DNA from: Cysteiniphilum marinum
GTDB lineage: Bacteria > Pseudomonadota > Gammaproteobacteria > Francisellales > Francisellaceae
NCBI RefSeq assembly: GCF_014857925.1
Contig: NZ_JACYVZ010000003.1
Span: 124,001-188,000 of the forward strand
DNA length: 64,000 bases
Direction: 5' to 3'
Positions 9,068 through 19,600 of the stretch are shown one piece after another (position 1 is the stretch's first letter; every line of letters starts with the position of its first letter). The notes under the pieces were generated by a model. It searched no databases and was not told where the DNA came from. It saw only the letters and a program-made list of their open reading frames with translations. Made by a program: the position numbers and the translations under genes.

Positions 9068-9832
9068 GTGATTAGTATGGAGCACATCTCATTTTTATCT
9101 GGTGCTTTTGTTTTTGCAATGATTTTTTTTGCAGGTTTTGTTGATTGTATTGCCGGAGGTGGTGGGATGATTACCATCCCAACGTATTTAAGTGTTGGCG
9201 TGCCACCGCATTTAGTGTTGGGTACCAATAAGATGGTGATGTCGGTGGGCACACTTTCGGCCGTTATCCGTTTGTTGTGTTCGGTAAAGGTTTATTGGCG
9301 TACGATTATCCTAGGTATTATATTGGCATTTATCGGTTCTTTATTGGGTGCCAAACTGATTAGTTATCTGGTGAGTTATCAACTGATGACAACCTTGTTA
9401 CTTATCATTATTCCGACGATTTTAATCATTGGTGCATTTAAAAACTACCGATCGGAAAGTAACTACACATTGACACCAAAATTTTATCTGTATTTGGGTT
9501 TGATATGTTTTATTGTTGGCGCCTATGATGGTTTTTTTGGTCCGGGTACTGGAACCTTTTTGTTCTTAGGCTTTATGTATATTTTGTCGATGTCCGCCAA
9601 AGAATCAGTGACTAATGCCAAAATTGTTAATTTATCGGCGAACTTTGGTGCTTTGATTTACTTTTTATGGACTGGAAATATTGACTGGTACATCGTGATG
9701 ATCGCTTTGCCTGCGGCGATGATGGGCTATTTGTTGGGTGCGCAATTTGTGCTTAAGGCGAATATTAAGTGGCTTAAGAAGATTGTTATGCTGGTGCTTT
9801 TGGGACTGATGATTAAGTTGTTATTCTTTTAA
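9068..9832 (+). CDS. TSUP (TauE/SafE) family membrane permease
   Basis: A 254-residue inner-membrane protein with about eight hydrophobic helices. The two family half-repeats are visible: CIAGGGGMITIPTYL near residue 25 and GAYDGFFGPGTGTFLFLGF near 155, both with the glycine-rich motif of YfcA-type transporters. TSUP members move sulfite, sulfonates or other organic anions; the substrate here is unknown. The start is GTG 9068 or ATG 9077, and the sequence does not decide between them. Confidence 0.9.
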   Translation: MISMEHISFLSGAFVFAMIFFAGFVDCIAGGGGMITIPTYLSVGVPPHLVLGTNKMVMSVGTLSAVIRLLCSVKVYWRTIILGIILAFIGSLLGAKLISYLVSYQLMTTLLLIIIPTILIIGAFKNYRSESNYTLTPKFYLYLGLICFIVGAYDGFFGPGTGTFLFLGFMYILSMSAKESVTNAKIVNLSANFGALIYFLWTGNIDWYIVMIALPAAMMGYLLGAQFVLKANIKWLKKIVMLVLLGLMIKLLFF

Positions 9833-10056
9833 TCAATATAAATCTAAATCTAAATCTAAATGTTTTGCTTCTTAGTGGCTAGACATATTTGTTTGCTATG
9901 GTAGTATCTTGCTGTATAGATAGCGATAACTGATCGAATGATTTTATTACAAATCAGCGAAGGCTAAGCTGTGAAAAGGAATCAGTACGATAGGTCTTAT
10001 CTGATTTAATCGATGAGGTAAACGTGCTAATAAAAAGGTAAAGGAAGGTTGAAACA

Positions 10057-10701
10057 ATGCAAAGTGAACTTCAATTATTATCGCAGTTAAGCGATTTAGT
10101 CTATTCAGCAAGTAATTTTAAAAAAACGCTCATGTTTAATAATGCGGGTAAAACGAGTGATCAAGAGGTTCTTAAGTTTCGTGAGAAAACTCGGGCGCAA
10201 TTATTAGCGATGCAAAATCAGCTTAACACCGACTATAGTAGTAAAATTGCTGAATTTATCCTTTTTCCAATTATTGCTAATGTCGATGAGAAATTTATGT
10301 TATTGATTACCGAGCGTGAGTTGCTCTGTCATTGGGATACCTTACAGGCTGAGTTTTATGGGCGCACAGATGGTGGTGAGTTTGTTTTTGATGTGCTAGA
10401 TGAGGTGCTATCAAATAAAATATATCCTAAAATCAGCTATGAAGTCCTTCTTATGGTATTGCAAGATGACTTTTTAGGGAAGTATTATCACAACCCAAAT
10501 CATGCTGAGCGCCACCAGTATATTTCACGTGTCAAATCGATATTAAAGGACTTTAATCAAAATACCAATATAAACGAAGAGGTTGTTGCCACAACAACGT
10601 CACGTCAACAGATGCCCAATAGTCGTAAAGCGCAAAATCTCGTCTGGGGTGTTGTTGCGATATGTATTTTGGTGCCGCTTGGTATTTACTTTTTTGCGTA
10701 A
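10057..10701 (+). CDS. dotU: DotU/TssL-like inner-membrane secretion component
   Basis: A 214-residue protein of the DotU/IcmH/TssL family, which forms the baseplate-anchoring membrane complex of type VI secretion (or stabilises IcmF in type IVB). It has a helical cytosolic domain with the family segment FYGRTDGGEFVFDVL near residues 99-113, and DEKFML in the preceding helix. A single C-terminal membrane helix (LVWGVVAICILVPLGIYFF) ends the protein, as in TssL. It is followed after 23 bases by an IglI/TssA-like gene, the same order as dotU-iglI in Francisella. No icmF/pdpB, sheath or hcp-like gene lies in the window. Confidence 0.88.
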   Translation: MQSELQLLSQLSDLVYSASNFKKTLMFNNAGKTSDQEVLKFREKTRAQLLAMQNQLNTDYSSKIAEFILFPIIANVDEKFMLLITERELLCHWDTLQAEFYGRTDGGEFVFDVLDEVLSNKIYPKISYEVLLMVLQDDFLGKYYHNPNHAERHQYISRVKSILKDFNQNTNINEEVVATTTSRQQMPNSRKAQNLVWGVVAICILVPLGIYFFA

Positions 10702-10724
10702 TAAGCATAACAAGGAGGAGTGAC

Positions 10725-11903
10725 ATGCAGTTAGCATTCTTAAGCAGCGTTGAAGATATTGTGCAACTTAAACGCTTAAATCCAATGTTGATGAGTGGCA
10801 TTGTGCATCAATATCAAGAAGGAAAGTACGAAGCGGTTATCGAGGCAATCAGCCAATATGTTGAAGAAACCAAAAGCATAGATGTCTATATTCTTTTTAT
10901 GGGGTATGCTGCGGATTTGTTTTTGAGCGCAAAATCTTTGGCAGATATTAACACAAATATTAAGGCTTATGATGAGCAATTAAATATACTATCGGGACGT
11001 TTATCTCCCTTAGAGCGTTTTGATACCACTTTACTTAGTGGTATTGATATCTTTGTGCAAATGCTGGATATGAAAATAACCGCTGAAATCAAGCAGGTTG
11101 AGGTCTTTGATGTTGATGCGTTGGTTGAGTCTTATGAATTATTATTAGATACTGTGCAAAGCCTAACTTCAATACAATTGAAATTAGATTCACGTAAGTC
11201 GATATTAACAACCAATAAAACGATCAAAGAGCTTAAGCTTGCCATTAAGCGTCTACTTGATAAAGAGCAGCAAAATGAATCTTTAACGACTGGTGTTGAT
11301 GAGGCAAGTGAAACTGTGATAAAACAAGCGTCACAAAAGGAAGCTAAAAAACGCTATATTGATGAGTTTGCTTCAGTCAAATGGTATAAATTCGTCAAAA
11401 AAGTATTGATTTTACAAAGCATGATCAAGGCTAAACGTTTTTTTGAGGCAGCAATCGTTTATGAAGATATGCAAAAAGAGCTGACACATTTTGATCCAAA
11501 AGATTATTTTCCAGGGCTCTTTTTTCCGCTATATAAAAATCTAGCACCCAATGCACGAACGATTTATAAGCATATTGAGCAGAACTCTAATTCATTGGAA
11601 TGGCATATTGCCAAGAAACTCTATCAGAGTGATCCAATGCGTTTTTTACGTGATTTACCTAATATGGCAGAGAATAACTATCATGATGAGCAGTTTCACC
11701 AAGGCGACTATGTCGAGCCTATGCAAAATGAAGAGCGTAAGTTGATGGAAGATGTCAGTGTGTTATCAGAAAGTGAAGATATTCGCTTTAAAGAAGACAT
11801 TGTCGATGATAAAGAAGAATCACTCATTGACGATAATGAAATTGATCATTTATTAGAGGAGATTGAAGGCGTTTGGGATCAGGTAGGTCTATCGAAAGAA
11901 TAG
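10725..11903 (+). CDS. IglI/TssA-like type VI secretion accessory protein
   Basis: A 392-residue soluble protein. ATG 10725 has a strong AAGGAGGAG site; the longer ORF from 10662 only overlaps dotU. The segment near residues 220-290 (KFVKKVLILQSMIKAKRFFE, then a Trp-less DPKDYFPGLFFPLYKNL) resembles the C-terminal helical repeat of TssA/VasJ. The tail is very acidic (DDKEESLIDDNEIDHLLEE). Its place directly after dotU is that of iglI in the Francisella island. Assignment rests on synteny plus a loose pattern match, not a search, so IglI against another TssA-like protein is undecided. Confidence 0.6.
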   Translation: MQLAFLSSVEDIVQLKRLNPMLMSGIVHQYQEGKYEAVIEAISQYVEETKSIDVYILFMGYAADLFLSAKSLADINTNIKAYDEQLNILSGRLSPLERFDTTLLSGIDIFVQMLDMKITAEIKQVEVFDVDALVESYELLLDTVQSLTSIQLKLDSRKSILTTNKTIKELKLAIKRLLDKEQQNESLTTGVDEASETVIKQASQKEAKKRYIDEFASVKWYKFVKKVLILQSMIKAKRFFEAAIVYEDMQKELTHFDPKDYFPGLFFPLYKNLAPNARTIYKHIEQNSNSLEWHIAKKLYQSDPMRFLRDLPNMAENNYHDEQFHQGDYVEPMQNEERKLMEDVSVLSESEDIRFKEDIVDDKEESLIDDNEIDHLLEEIEGVWDQVGLSKE

Positions 11904-11913
11904 ACAAGAAAGC

Positions 11914-12999
11914 TTACCACTCAACAATGCTTAAGGTATCAGGGACATCGGCAATTTTAGTTGCAATGGTTTCTTTATCTAAAAGTCCTGTTTTGGCATC
12001 GTGGTATTGAATCACCGAAGCGCTATTAATCAGACCATAGCAAATGGCAGTACGCACATTCTCACCAGCATATATCGCACCACAAAAGCTTGAGCCAAAA
12101 GCGTCTCCTGCCCCTAGTGTATTAACAACATTATCAATCTTAAGTGCCGGATGAAAGTACATTTTCTTCTCGGTCGCGACATAAACCCCTTCGCTGCCAT
12201 CGGTAACGACAACGATGCGTGGTCCTAGGTTCAAGGCTTTTTGAAAGAAGGCTTTTAATGAGAAAAAACTATCTTGATAAACAGGCTGTGCTTGCAATAG
12301 ATTCTGATTATGATCCACTGCTGCTTCATCTGTTGGGTTATCTTCGCAGCTTAATAAAGAGCTCATGAGCTTTTGCGCTTCTTGATAATTCATGATCAAG
12401 ATATCAATGCCGCTTAATGCTTCTAAAATAAAGCTACTACCGACTTCAAGTTGGCTATAACCAGGATTAATGGCAACTTTGGTATTGCACACTTTAGCCA
12501 ATTTGACAATTTGTGGCAGCTGTGCGGCTGAAGCTTTACTAAGGGATGTGACATAAACAAAATCAGCTTCTTCAATTGACGCAACCGGTAAGTCTTCGGT
12601 TAATAAATCGCGATTAGCTCCGCGATAAGCAAAGATCGTACGATCACCTTTAAGCGATGGTACAACATAAGAAGTCGCCGTACCATAGTGATTAGAGTAG
12701 CGCACAATCGAGGTATCAACGCCTTGCGATTTCAGCTCTTCCAAGAGTGATTTACCAATATTATCTTTACCTACTTTACCAAAAAAACGCACGTTAAATC
12801 CAAGTTTTTGCAAGGAAACAGCGGCATTGGTCGCACCACCTCCACTAAAGCATTTCTGATCAGTGACCTCGATTTTGGCACCTTCCTCAAGTAACAAATA
12901 GGACTGCTTAGTGTGCGGCTTTTGGATTTCCATGGTTTCCATTTGTTCGTATTCGATAATTGTATCTAGTGTTGCACCACCGATGGTCAAAGCTTTCAT
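11914..12999 (-). CDS. PfkB-family carbohydrate/nucleoside kinase
   Basis: A 361-residue cytosolic kinase. The N-terminal PfkB signature is GGGATNAAVSLQKLGFNVRF, with GKVGKDNIG after it. The C-terminal signature NTLGAGDAFGSSFCGAI near residue 293 holds the anion hole and catalytic Asp. The substrate (ribose, adenosine or another sugar) cannot be told from sequence. An insert near residues 215-240 (CEDNPTDEAAVDHNQN) makes it longer than a typical ribokinase. It lies downstream of ppc on the same strand (99-base gap) and converges with the secretion pair. Confidence 0.9.
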   Translation of the reverse strand: MKALTIGGATLDTIIEYEQMETMEIQKPHTKQSYLLLEEGAKIEVTDQKCFSGGGATNAAVSLQKLGFNVRFFGKVGKDNIGKSLLEELKSQGVDTSIVRYSNHYGTATSYVVPSLKGDRTIFAYRGANRDLLTEDLPVASIEEADFVYVTSLSKASAAQLPQIVKLAKVCNTKVAINPGYSQLEVGSSFILEALSGIDILIMNYQEAQKLMSSLLSCEDNPTDEAAVDHNQNLLQAQPVYQDSFFSLKAFFQKALNLGPRIVVVTDGSEGVYVATEKKMYFHPALKIDNVVNTLGAGDAFGSSFCGAIYAGENVRTAICYGLINSASVIQYHDAKTGLLDKETIATKIADVPDTLSIVEW

Positions 13000-13098
13000 A
13001 TGTGGGCTTACTCCAGTAAAACATTAATGATGGATATTGTGCCTTAATTTTTAGCAGGTGTCATGAATGCAATGGCGTTGAAATAGGTATAATTCAGA

Positions 13099-15732
13099 TT
13101 AGCCCGTGTTTTTCATGCCAGCAGCAATGCCGGAAATCGATAGCATCAGCACATCTTCATAGATAGTTTCTTCTTCAGTGCTTAGATTACCTTTTGCTAG
13201 TTTGTGTAAAGTCGATGCCTGTAATAAATTCAATGGATCAATATACGGTGTACGATAGTGAATGGCTGAGTATTTGGATGCGGCATGACCATCATCGGTT
13301 AGTGTATGTAGCATGCTATTAACCTTGATCATGCTCTTAAGTCGCAAACGCAGATCTTGACCATAATTCTGTAAATTTAAAGAGAGCTCATCATCATAAA
13401 ACTGAGCAATTTCGGGTGAAGTTTTTAATAGTGTCATATCTAAAAGATCAATCAGGTTTTTGAAAAATGGCCAGTGCTTTAACATCTCTTTGATCAATGC
13501 TTTATCTGTAGCTAATGCTGATTGTAAGGCTGACTCCATCCCAAGCCAGCTAGGTAAAATCAATCGAGTTTGTGTCCAAGCAAAGATATAAGGAATTGCT
13601 CTTAAGCTTTCTAAACGTGCTGATGGTTTGCGCTTAGCAGGGCGGCTACCAATACATAGTTTACCAAGCGCGCTAGCAGGTGTTGCCTGTGTGAAATACG
13701 CCATAAATGCCTCATCATGCACGACGTGGCGATAGTCTGAGGCTGAGTGGTTGCTCATTTGATCCATTACTGTTTGCCAGTTGTCATTTGCTTCTATCGG
13801 AGGTGTCAACGTGGCAGCTAAAACAGAGTTGGTATATAGAATGAAGTTCTCTAAGGCATTTTCTTTGGAGCCAAATTTTTTATGAATGACCTCGCCTTGC
13901 TCTGTGACCTTGATCCAGCCATTGACCGTATGAGGTGGTAGTGATAATAGCGCAGATTGAATAGGTCCGCCACCGCGACCAACCGAGCCACCGCGGCCAT
14001 GGAAAAAGCACATTTTGATATCATGCGCTTTACCCACTTCAAGCATTTGTTGTTGGGCCTTATAAAGCTGCCAGCTTGCGGCAAGTTTACCGGCGTCTTT
14101 GGCAGAATCTGAATAGCCAATCATCACTTTTTGATTGCCTTTGGTGTGTTCTTTGTACCAGTTAAGTTGAAATAACTGTGATAGGGTTTCAGTACTTCCC
14201 TTTAAGTCGTCTAATGTCTCAAATAATGGCACAACTGGTAAGTATCCTTTAATGTGGCAGGATTTTTGCAACAAAAGAACACTTAAAACATCAGAAGGTT
14301 GCGATGCCATTGAGATAACATAGGAACCAAATTGATCACGTGGCAATTTGGCAATGGTTTGGAAAGTGTCAATTAATTCTTGTTCATCGTCATTAAAGGG
14401 ACAATCATCATCAAACAATGAGCGCTTACTTTGCAGCTCTTTGATTAACCATGTGATTTTTTGTGACTCATTTAATTGCCAATAATCTCCTAACTCAAGG
14501 TATTGATAAATGCGTGCGATCACCTCACTGTGACGTGAGGATTCCTGACGGATATCCAGTTTCACAAGATGTAAGCCAAAGGTGTGAATCTTGCGTATTA
14601 AATCTTGAAGGGTGTCTTGTGCAATTGCCGTGGCATTGTTTTGAATTAAGCTGTTATAGATAAGATAAAGTGGGTCTAGCACTTCTTCAACACTTTGAAT
14701 ACACACACTTTCTAAACGAAAGCGCTTTTTGATAATACGTTGTTGATACCAGTCAATAGTATAGCTAAGACGATCTCGTAATTGCCTTAATAGTACGCGA
14801 TAGGGTTCATGTCCATTGTTTGTCAATGTGCTAATTTCATGATTACAGGCATTGATCGACAGCTCTTGAATCAGTTCGGTAACGTCATTTAAAATCAAGG
14901 TCATTGCTCGCCAGCGATAGAGCATAACAACCTGTTCGGTGATATTGGCAGTGACGTACGGATTGCCATCGCGATCACCACCCATCCAGCTGCCAAACTT
15001 AAGCGGTGTTTGATTAAGGGTAAGAGGTGTGAGACCACTATCCAAAAGTGCACAATTAATCCGGCGAAAATACTGAGGAACACTATGCCAAAAAGCCTCC
15101 TCCACCACCGCACAGCCCCATTTGGCTTCCTCAATCGGTGTTGGCCGCTTGCGACGAATCTCATCCGTAAGCCATAGATTGCTGATAATAACATGTAATT
15201 TACGATCAATATCGACTTTGTCATACGTCGTTTTGGCTTCTTTACGCCATTTGATCAACTCACTGATTTGGTTATATTTTTGCACATTAGTGCGGCGTTT
15301 GACCTCCGTTGGATGTGCTGTTAACACTAAAGTGATTGATAGCTGTTGGATAATGTCTTCAATTTTAGTGGAATTTACGCCAGCGTGGGTGGCGTTAGTG
15401 ATGATTTCATTTAAGCTGTTTGTCGGTGTTTCAATATCGATGCTATGGACGTTTTCGACAATATTAACCAGATTAAGAAAGTGACCAAAGGCACGTGCAA
15501 CAATAATGCTTTGTTTGGCATCAAGACTTTGAATATAGTGGTATAGATACTTAAAAGAGCTATCTTGACCAGTTTGAATATGAATCGCACTTTGGCGGAT
15601 CTTCTCAACAATCGCCAAGCCAGCTTCGCCAGTTTGGCATTCGATGACTTTTCCTAAAATATTGCCTAATAGTTCAATATCATTTTTGACCGTTTTCGCA
15701 TAGGGTGCTTCTTTTATGCTTGTTGTTGGCAT
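13099..15732 (-). CDS. ppc: Phosphoenolpyruvate carboxylase
   Basis: An 877-residue enzyme that carboxylates PEP to oxaloacetate, refilling the TCA cycle. Catalytic motifs are LTAHPTEVKRRT near residue 137 (catalytic His), GYSDSAKDAG, and the Gly-rich PEP-binding loop FHGRGGSVGRGGGP near 576. Further family motifs are GSRPAKR and the C-terminal NTG. Length matches the bacterial enzyme. The start ATG has a strong AAGGAGGATAT ribosome site. It is placed with sdh and suc genes as central metabolism, but these are 20 kb away. Confidence 0.98.
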   Translation of the reverse strand: MPTTSIKEAPYAKTVKNDIELLGNILGKVIECQTGEAGLAIVEKIRQSAIHIQTGQDSSFKYLYHYIQSLDAKQSIIVARAFGHFLNLVNIVENVHSIDIETPTNSLNEIITNATHAGVNSTKIEDIIQQLSITLVLTAHPTEVKRRTNVQKYNQISELIKWRKEAKTTYDKVDIDRKLHVIISNLWLTDEIRRKRPTPIEEAKWGCAVVEEAFWHSVPQYFRRINCALLDSGLTPLTLNQTPLKFGSWMGGDRDGNPYVTANITEQVVMLYRWRAMTLILNDVTELIQELSINACNHEISTLTNNGHEPYRVLLRQLRDRLSYTIDWYQQRIIKKRFRLESVCIQSVEEVLDPLYLIYNSLIQNNATAIAQDTLQDLIRKIHTFGLHLVKLDIRQESSRHSEVIARIYQYLELGDYWQLNESQKITWLIKELQSKRSLFDDDCPFNDDEQELIDTFQTIAKLPRDQFGSYVISMASQPSDVLSVLLLQKSCHIKGYLPVVPLFETLDDLKGSTETLSQLFQLNWYKEHTKGNQKVMIGYSDSAKDAGKLAASWQLYKAQQQMLEVGKAHDIKMCFFHGRGGSVGRGGGPIQSALLSLPPHTVNGWIKVTEQGEVIHKKFGSKENALENFILYTNSVLAATLTPPIEANDNWQTVMDQMSNHSASDYRHVVHDEAFMAYFTQATPASALGKLCIGSRPAKRKPSARLESLRAIPYIFAWTQTRLILPSWLGMESALQSALATDKALIKEMLKHWPFFKNLIDLLDMTLLKTSPEIAQFYDDELSLNLQNYGQDLRLRLKSMIKVNSMLHTLTDDGHAASKYSAIHYRTPYIDPLNLLQASTLHKLAKGNLSTEEETIYEDVLMLSISGIAAGMKNTG

Positions 15733-16086
15733 ATATCCTCCTTGTGTTGCACAACTTGTATTTACACTATCCGATATGCATAAATTTCAAAAAAATTGGC
15801 ATCAAAATTCCGATAATAATCAGGCTACACGTCCATTTGATGCTCCGCTATGGTTTTGTTGTTTGGATTATAAGCTAAAAAGTGAATGACAACAATTTAA
15901 ATGTCGAGTTATCTGAGGAGGATATGATTTTAAAAATAAAAAACTAATGATATAGTCTTTAGTCATGTCTTTAGATTATTATTTTGGTGTGGAGTTGACT
16001 GGGCACAGATTGGATCGAGCGTGTGAGGCGGGGTGTTGAAATAGCAAAAGTTCGTAACTCTTGGATAGGTAAGCCACTGTTTTACC
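15733..16086. other. Intergenic region: ppc leader and repeat half
   Basis: The first 60 bases hold the ppc ribosome site and AT-rich leader. The middle shows no gene. The last 75 bases contain the right half of a family R repeat, then a stretch that in one minus-strand frame continues IS630 transposase sequence (KPHKVKQWL), so the insertion-sequence remnant extends to about 16050. Confidence 0.5.
16012..16037. repeat. Half of a family R palindromic repeat
   Basis: The sequence GAGGCGGGGTGTT ending at 16037 and followed by GAAATAG matches the right ends of the elements at 31396-31507 and 61807-61876. No left half is present. It sits exactly where the IS630-type coding similarity stops. Confidence 0.55.
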
Positions 16087-16596
16087 TTATGGGGCTTTAT
16101 ATCTGCCTGATTTTAAAAAAACATGTAATTGGGAAGTTGAAATGCTGTCCACTATTTGCCGTTTAACTAGCTCTGAAGCCAAACTTGGTAAACTCCAATG
16201 ACTTAAAGGAAGCCCTGATTTTTCTGGTGCTTCGCAAGCAACGCTTATAATTTTACAAATCTGCTCTGCGCTAAACTTTGCGGGTGTTCCTTCTCTAGGT
16301 AGATCATCAAGTATTTCGCATATAGCTCGTTCATACTCAATACCTTTTATTTCTTCTCGTTCAAGGCATGCAAGTCTTTCTGATGCATTATTCCAACGAT
16401 CACGCCATTTGCATACCGTGCTAGCTACTATATTCAACTCAGCAAGTGTATCTTTTGTCCGTCTATGATCTGCGCTGTCAAGAATAATCTTGGCTCTTAG
16501 TTTATAGCGATATTGTCCCGTATTTGATGTATGCAGTTTTGACAGAATACGTCTTTGTTTTTCGGTCAGAAGAATTGCTTGTTTAGCCTTTGCCAT
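16050..16596 (-). pseudogene. IS630-family transposase remnant (N-terminal part)
   Basis: The 169-codon ORF 16087-16596 encodes the helix-turn-helix half of an IS630-type transposase: KLRAKIILDSAD, STVCKWRDRW, the linker GTPAKFSAEQICKI and HWSLPSLASELVKRQIVDSIS. At RYKAP the frame is lost. In the next frame the family continuation KPHKVKQWL is readable for a few codons and then runs into a family R repeat end. The catalytic DDE half is absent. IS630 elements often use frameshifting between two ORFs, but here the second ORF has gone, so this copy cannot be active. It separates ppc from the giant-protein gene. Confidence 0.85.
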
Positions 16597-16697
16597 TGTT
16601 GTTTTAATAGTCAGTTATTTATAAGAATATATTATACTACATTTTGTCTTTGTTTATTTAGTGTATGCAGCACTACTTAGATTGGTGCTGATAGATA

Positions 16698-19600
16698 TTA
16701 TTTAATGTCAGTGATAATTTCTTCGATACTCGTGAAACTTTGGAGAAGTTCATCAGCATCTGATAATGATTGTAATGAGCTTTTGCGTGATGATAGGACG
16801 CTATCGTTTTTGAGTTCATTGACAGCTTGTGCATAAATATCAGCCTTTTCATAGAAATCAGATTCAGATAGTGCGGTGAGTATGATGGTATTTTTGCGAT
16901 CTGGAAGTTGTGTGAATTTTTCATTGTTATAGACCATGCTTTCCAAGCGAGAAAGCTCAGGTGGAATTTGTTTCTCACTAAAGTTTTGCTGTTGCAAAAG
17001 ATTGAGATTGAATTTTGCTTTATTGATCTGCCGCAATAGCATTTCTTCGGCTTCTGTTATCAGTGGTTTGTTGATGATTTCTCCGGTGTTACCTTTTAAT
17101 AGGTCATACTGCTTTTCAGCGGCAGTAATTTTTTGCTGTAGCATTTGCGCTTTAAAGTTAATGTAATCGTATTGTACTTTTGCAAAATCAACAGTTTTTG
17201 GCGCGTATACGACTCTTTTAGGGGCATTATCAAGTGTTAGCTGCATGTACTTGGTATGCTCGGAAAGGGTCCTAAAGAGCTGGTCTAGAAACTCATAATT
17301 ATTTGGCATTTTAGTCGCAGTCATAATGCGATAGCTATTGTCTAGTGATTCAATAAATGTTTGAGATAACAACATTTCATCGAGTGTTGCTATACTGAAA
17401 TCTTTAGGTGGAAAGTTTGCAGAGAGTGAGCTATCAAATTTAAATAATTGCTGCTGTATTTTTCTAAGTGCATTATCATATTCATTATTGATGATAGTTG
17501 CCCATACTTTTGCCTCTTTGACATTCATTTTGGTAGATTGTTGGAGCAATTGTTGCTTGCGTAGGGCAAGCACTTCAAACTCAGCACTTGCTGTATTTTG
17601 TGTCTGAATGTATTTGTTGATAAGAAACTTTTCATGGGCGCCGGCAATAGACTTGCTTTCCAATGTATTTAGCTCTTTGAGGATTTCATCATAATTCATA
17701 TTGTTAATCACAAACATACTTGAATCAGTAATACTCTCTTGTGGATTAATGGCATAGGCTTTGTTTTGCAAGCTTAAATCGTTAATGATTTGATTATTAA
17801 CAGATGCTAGGTCTTGGCTTGAGGCATTGCCTGATGCAGATTGATTGACGTTTGTCTGATAGGTTGTCAACTCGCCTAAAAGTTGAGCGCTACTGGCTTG
17901 CCAATTATTAACAAGTCGTGCTAAGGTTTCTTCGTCACTTGCTAGGTTGTTAGGCATTTGTGCATCATTTAAAATTTGTTGTAATTTGGCACGATAACCA
18001 TCAATTTTTAGCGGGGCACTTTGGGCAATATTTGCTTGCGATAATTCAGCGATTTTATTTGTTAGGCGATTATTTACTTCTTGATAAATTTTCAGATTAT
18101 CTAGGCTCTTATATTCATCTATTAAACGTAACTTTGCCTGCATTAATTGCTTTTGTTGTTTTTGAAGCTGGCTTATATTTTTACGAATGCTAGGGTTATT
18201 TATATCACCTAACTTGCTAGATTTTTCTAGCTGTGAGAGCTGATCATTTAAAGCAGCAGCTACCTGTTTTGTGGAGGCATTTTGAAGTTTTGCATCACTT
18301 AGTACGGTATTGCTTTCCTGTAAGAACAGCAGATAGTTGTTGATATATGCAGTTGAGGCATCTTGAAAATTGCTTTCGTTGGTGCTGCTAAGGAGTTTAA
18401 GTGTATCATTTTGGTATAGGTTGTTCGTTGTTGTGTTGACTTCGTCTAACAAGTTTGACTGCCATTTAGTTTCGTCTTCAAAGCTTTTTAGTAAGCGATA
18501 TTTTTTGACTACACGTAAGCTTAAGCCAACAATGCCGCCAAGTTGACCGACTTGTTCGGCGACCTTTTCATCTTTTAATGTGGTGATGTCGGCAGCAGAT
18601 ACAGGGTTGCTGTTAATGGTGTTATTGGTAATGTTTGTTGCGAGTTGTTGTAGTTGGTTATCTACCTGACTGTTATAAAAAAATGTACTCATTTTGTTAG
18701 TTAATGACTGTGATAATGGCAGTGTGCTTAGGTTTGGATAATAGATTTGGGTTAGTAATATATTTTGATAAGTTTGGCTGGCATCACTAAATGGTAATAC
18801 GAATTGATTGTTGTTTTTAGGGGTAATGCTAGGATCAATAGATGTCGTTTGTAAAGTTGTATTAACGATCGCATTAATCGGGTCTAATAATGAGTTGTTA
18901 ACGGCTTCTTTAGCGGCGTAAATATATAGTTGGTTATTATAGTAGCGTGCAAATAATGGAATGCCGCGAGAGAAATACTGACTGTAAATATCCTTAGCGG
19001 TTAAGCTATTAATCTCTAGAGTTTTGGTGTTTTGTGTATTGTTAACTATCGCAGTCACTTTAGCTTGTGCGATATCAGTCTGGGTAATGGCAATAACGAT
19101 TTTCTGACTTATCATATAATCAAGAAGGTTTTGTGATGTGAGATTAAAGTTTGGGGTTGTGGTGGTAGCTTGTTTAGTATAATCATATTGACCACCACAA
19201 TTTATCGTATCGATATAAAGATCTAGGGTGCTACTGCCAAGATAGTTCTTGACACCATCATTGCTAAGCACAAGTTGGTCGTTGCCAATGCATAGTGAAT
19301 CTTTGGCATCACTTGGCGTATCTAAGAATGCGGTGCTCCCTTTGTTATCAAATGGGTATGGATATAGACCAATTTGGCGAACACCTTGAGTTAGATAGTT
19401 GATGTAGGTGGCTGCTACATCTAGACCTTGTCCTGCGAGTATAAAAAGGACCATGATTGGCGCGTTATCAAAGTCAATCGCAGCGGTTAAAATAAGTGCT
19501 ATTTTTAACCAACGTTCATTGGCGGATGCGTTAGTGCTCAAGTTAGGGTCAGCAACGGGGATATCAGCAATAAAAAGTGGTTTTTGTTGTGGTTTGTTCA

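Noticed and set aside
9839-9862. TAAATC tandem repeat (about four units)
   Set aside because: Very short and intergenic; too small to call a variable repeat or iteron set, and no origin features are nearby.
14901-15484. ORFs of 107 and 120 codons on both strands within ppc
   Set aside because: They overlap conserved PEP carboxylase coding sequence in other frames and have no support.
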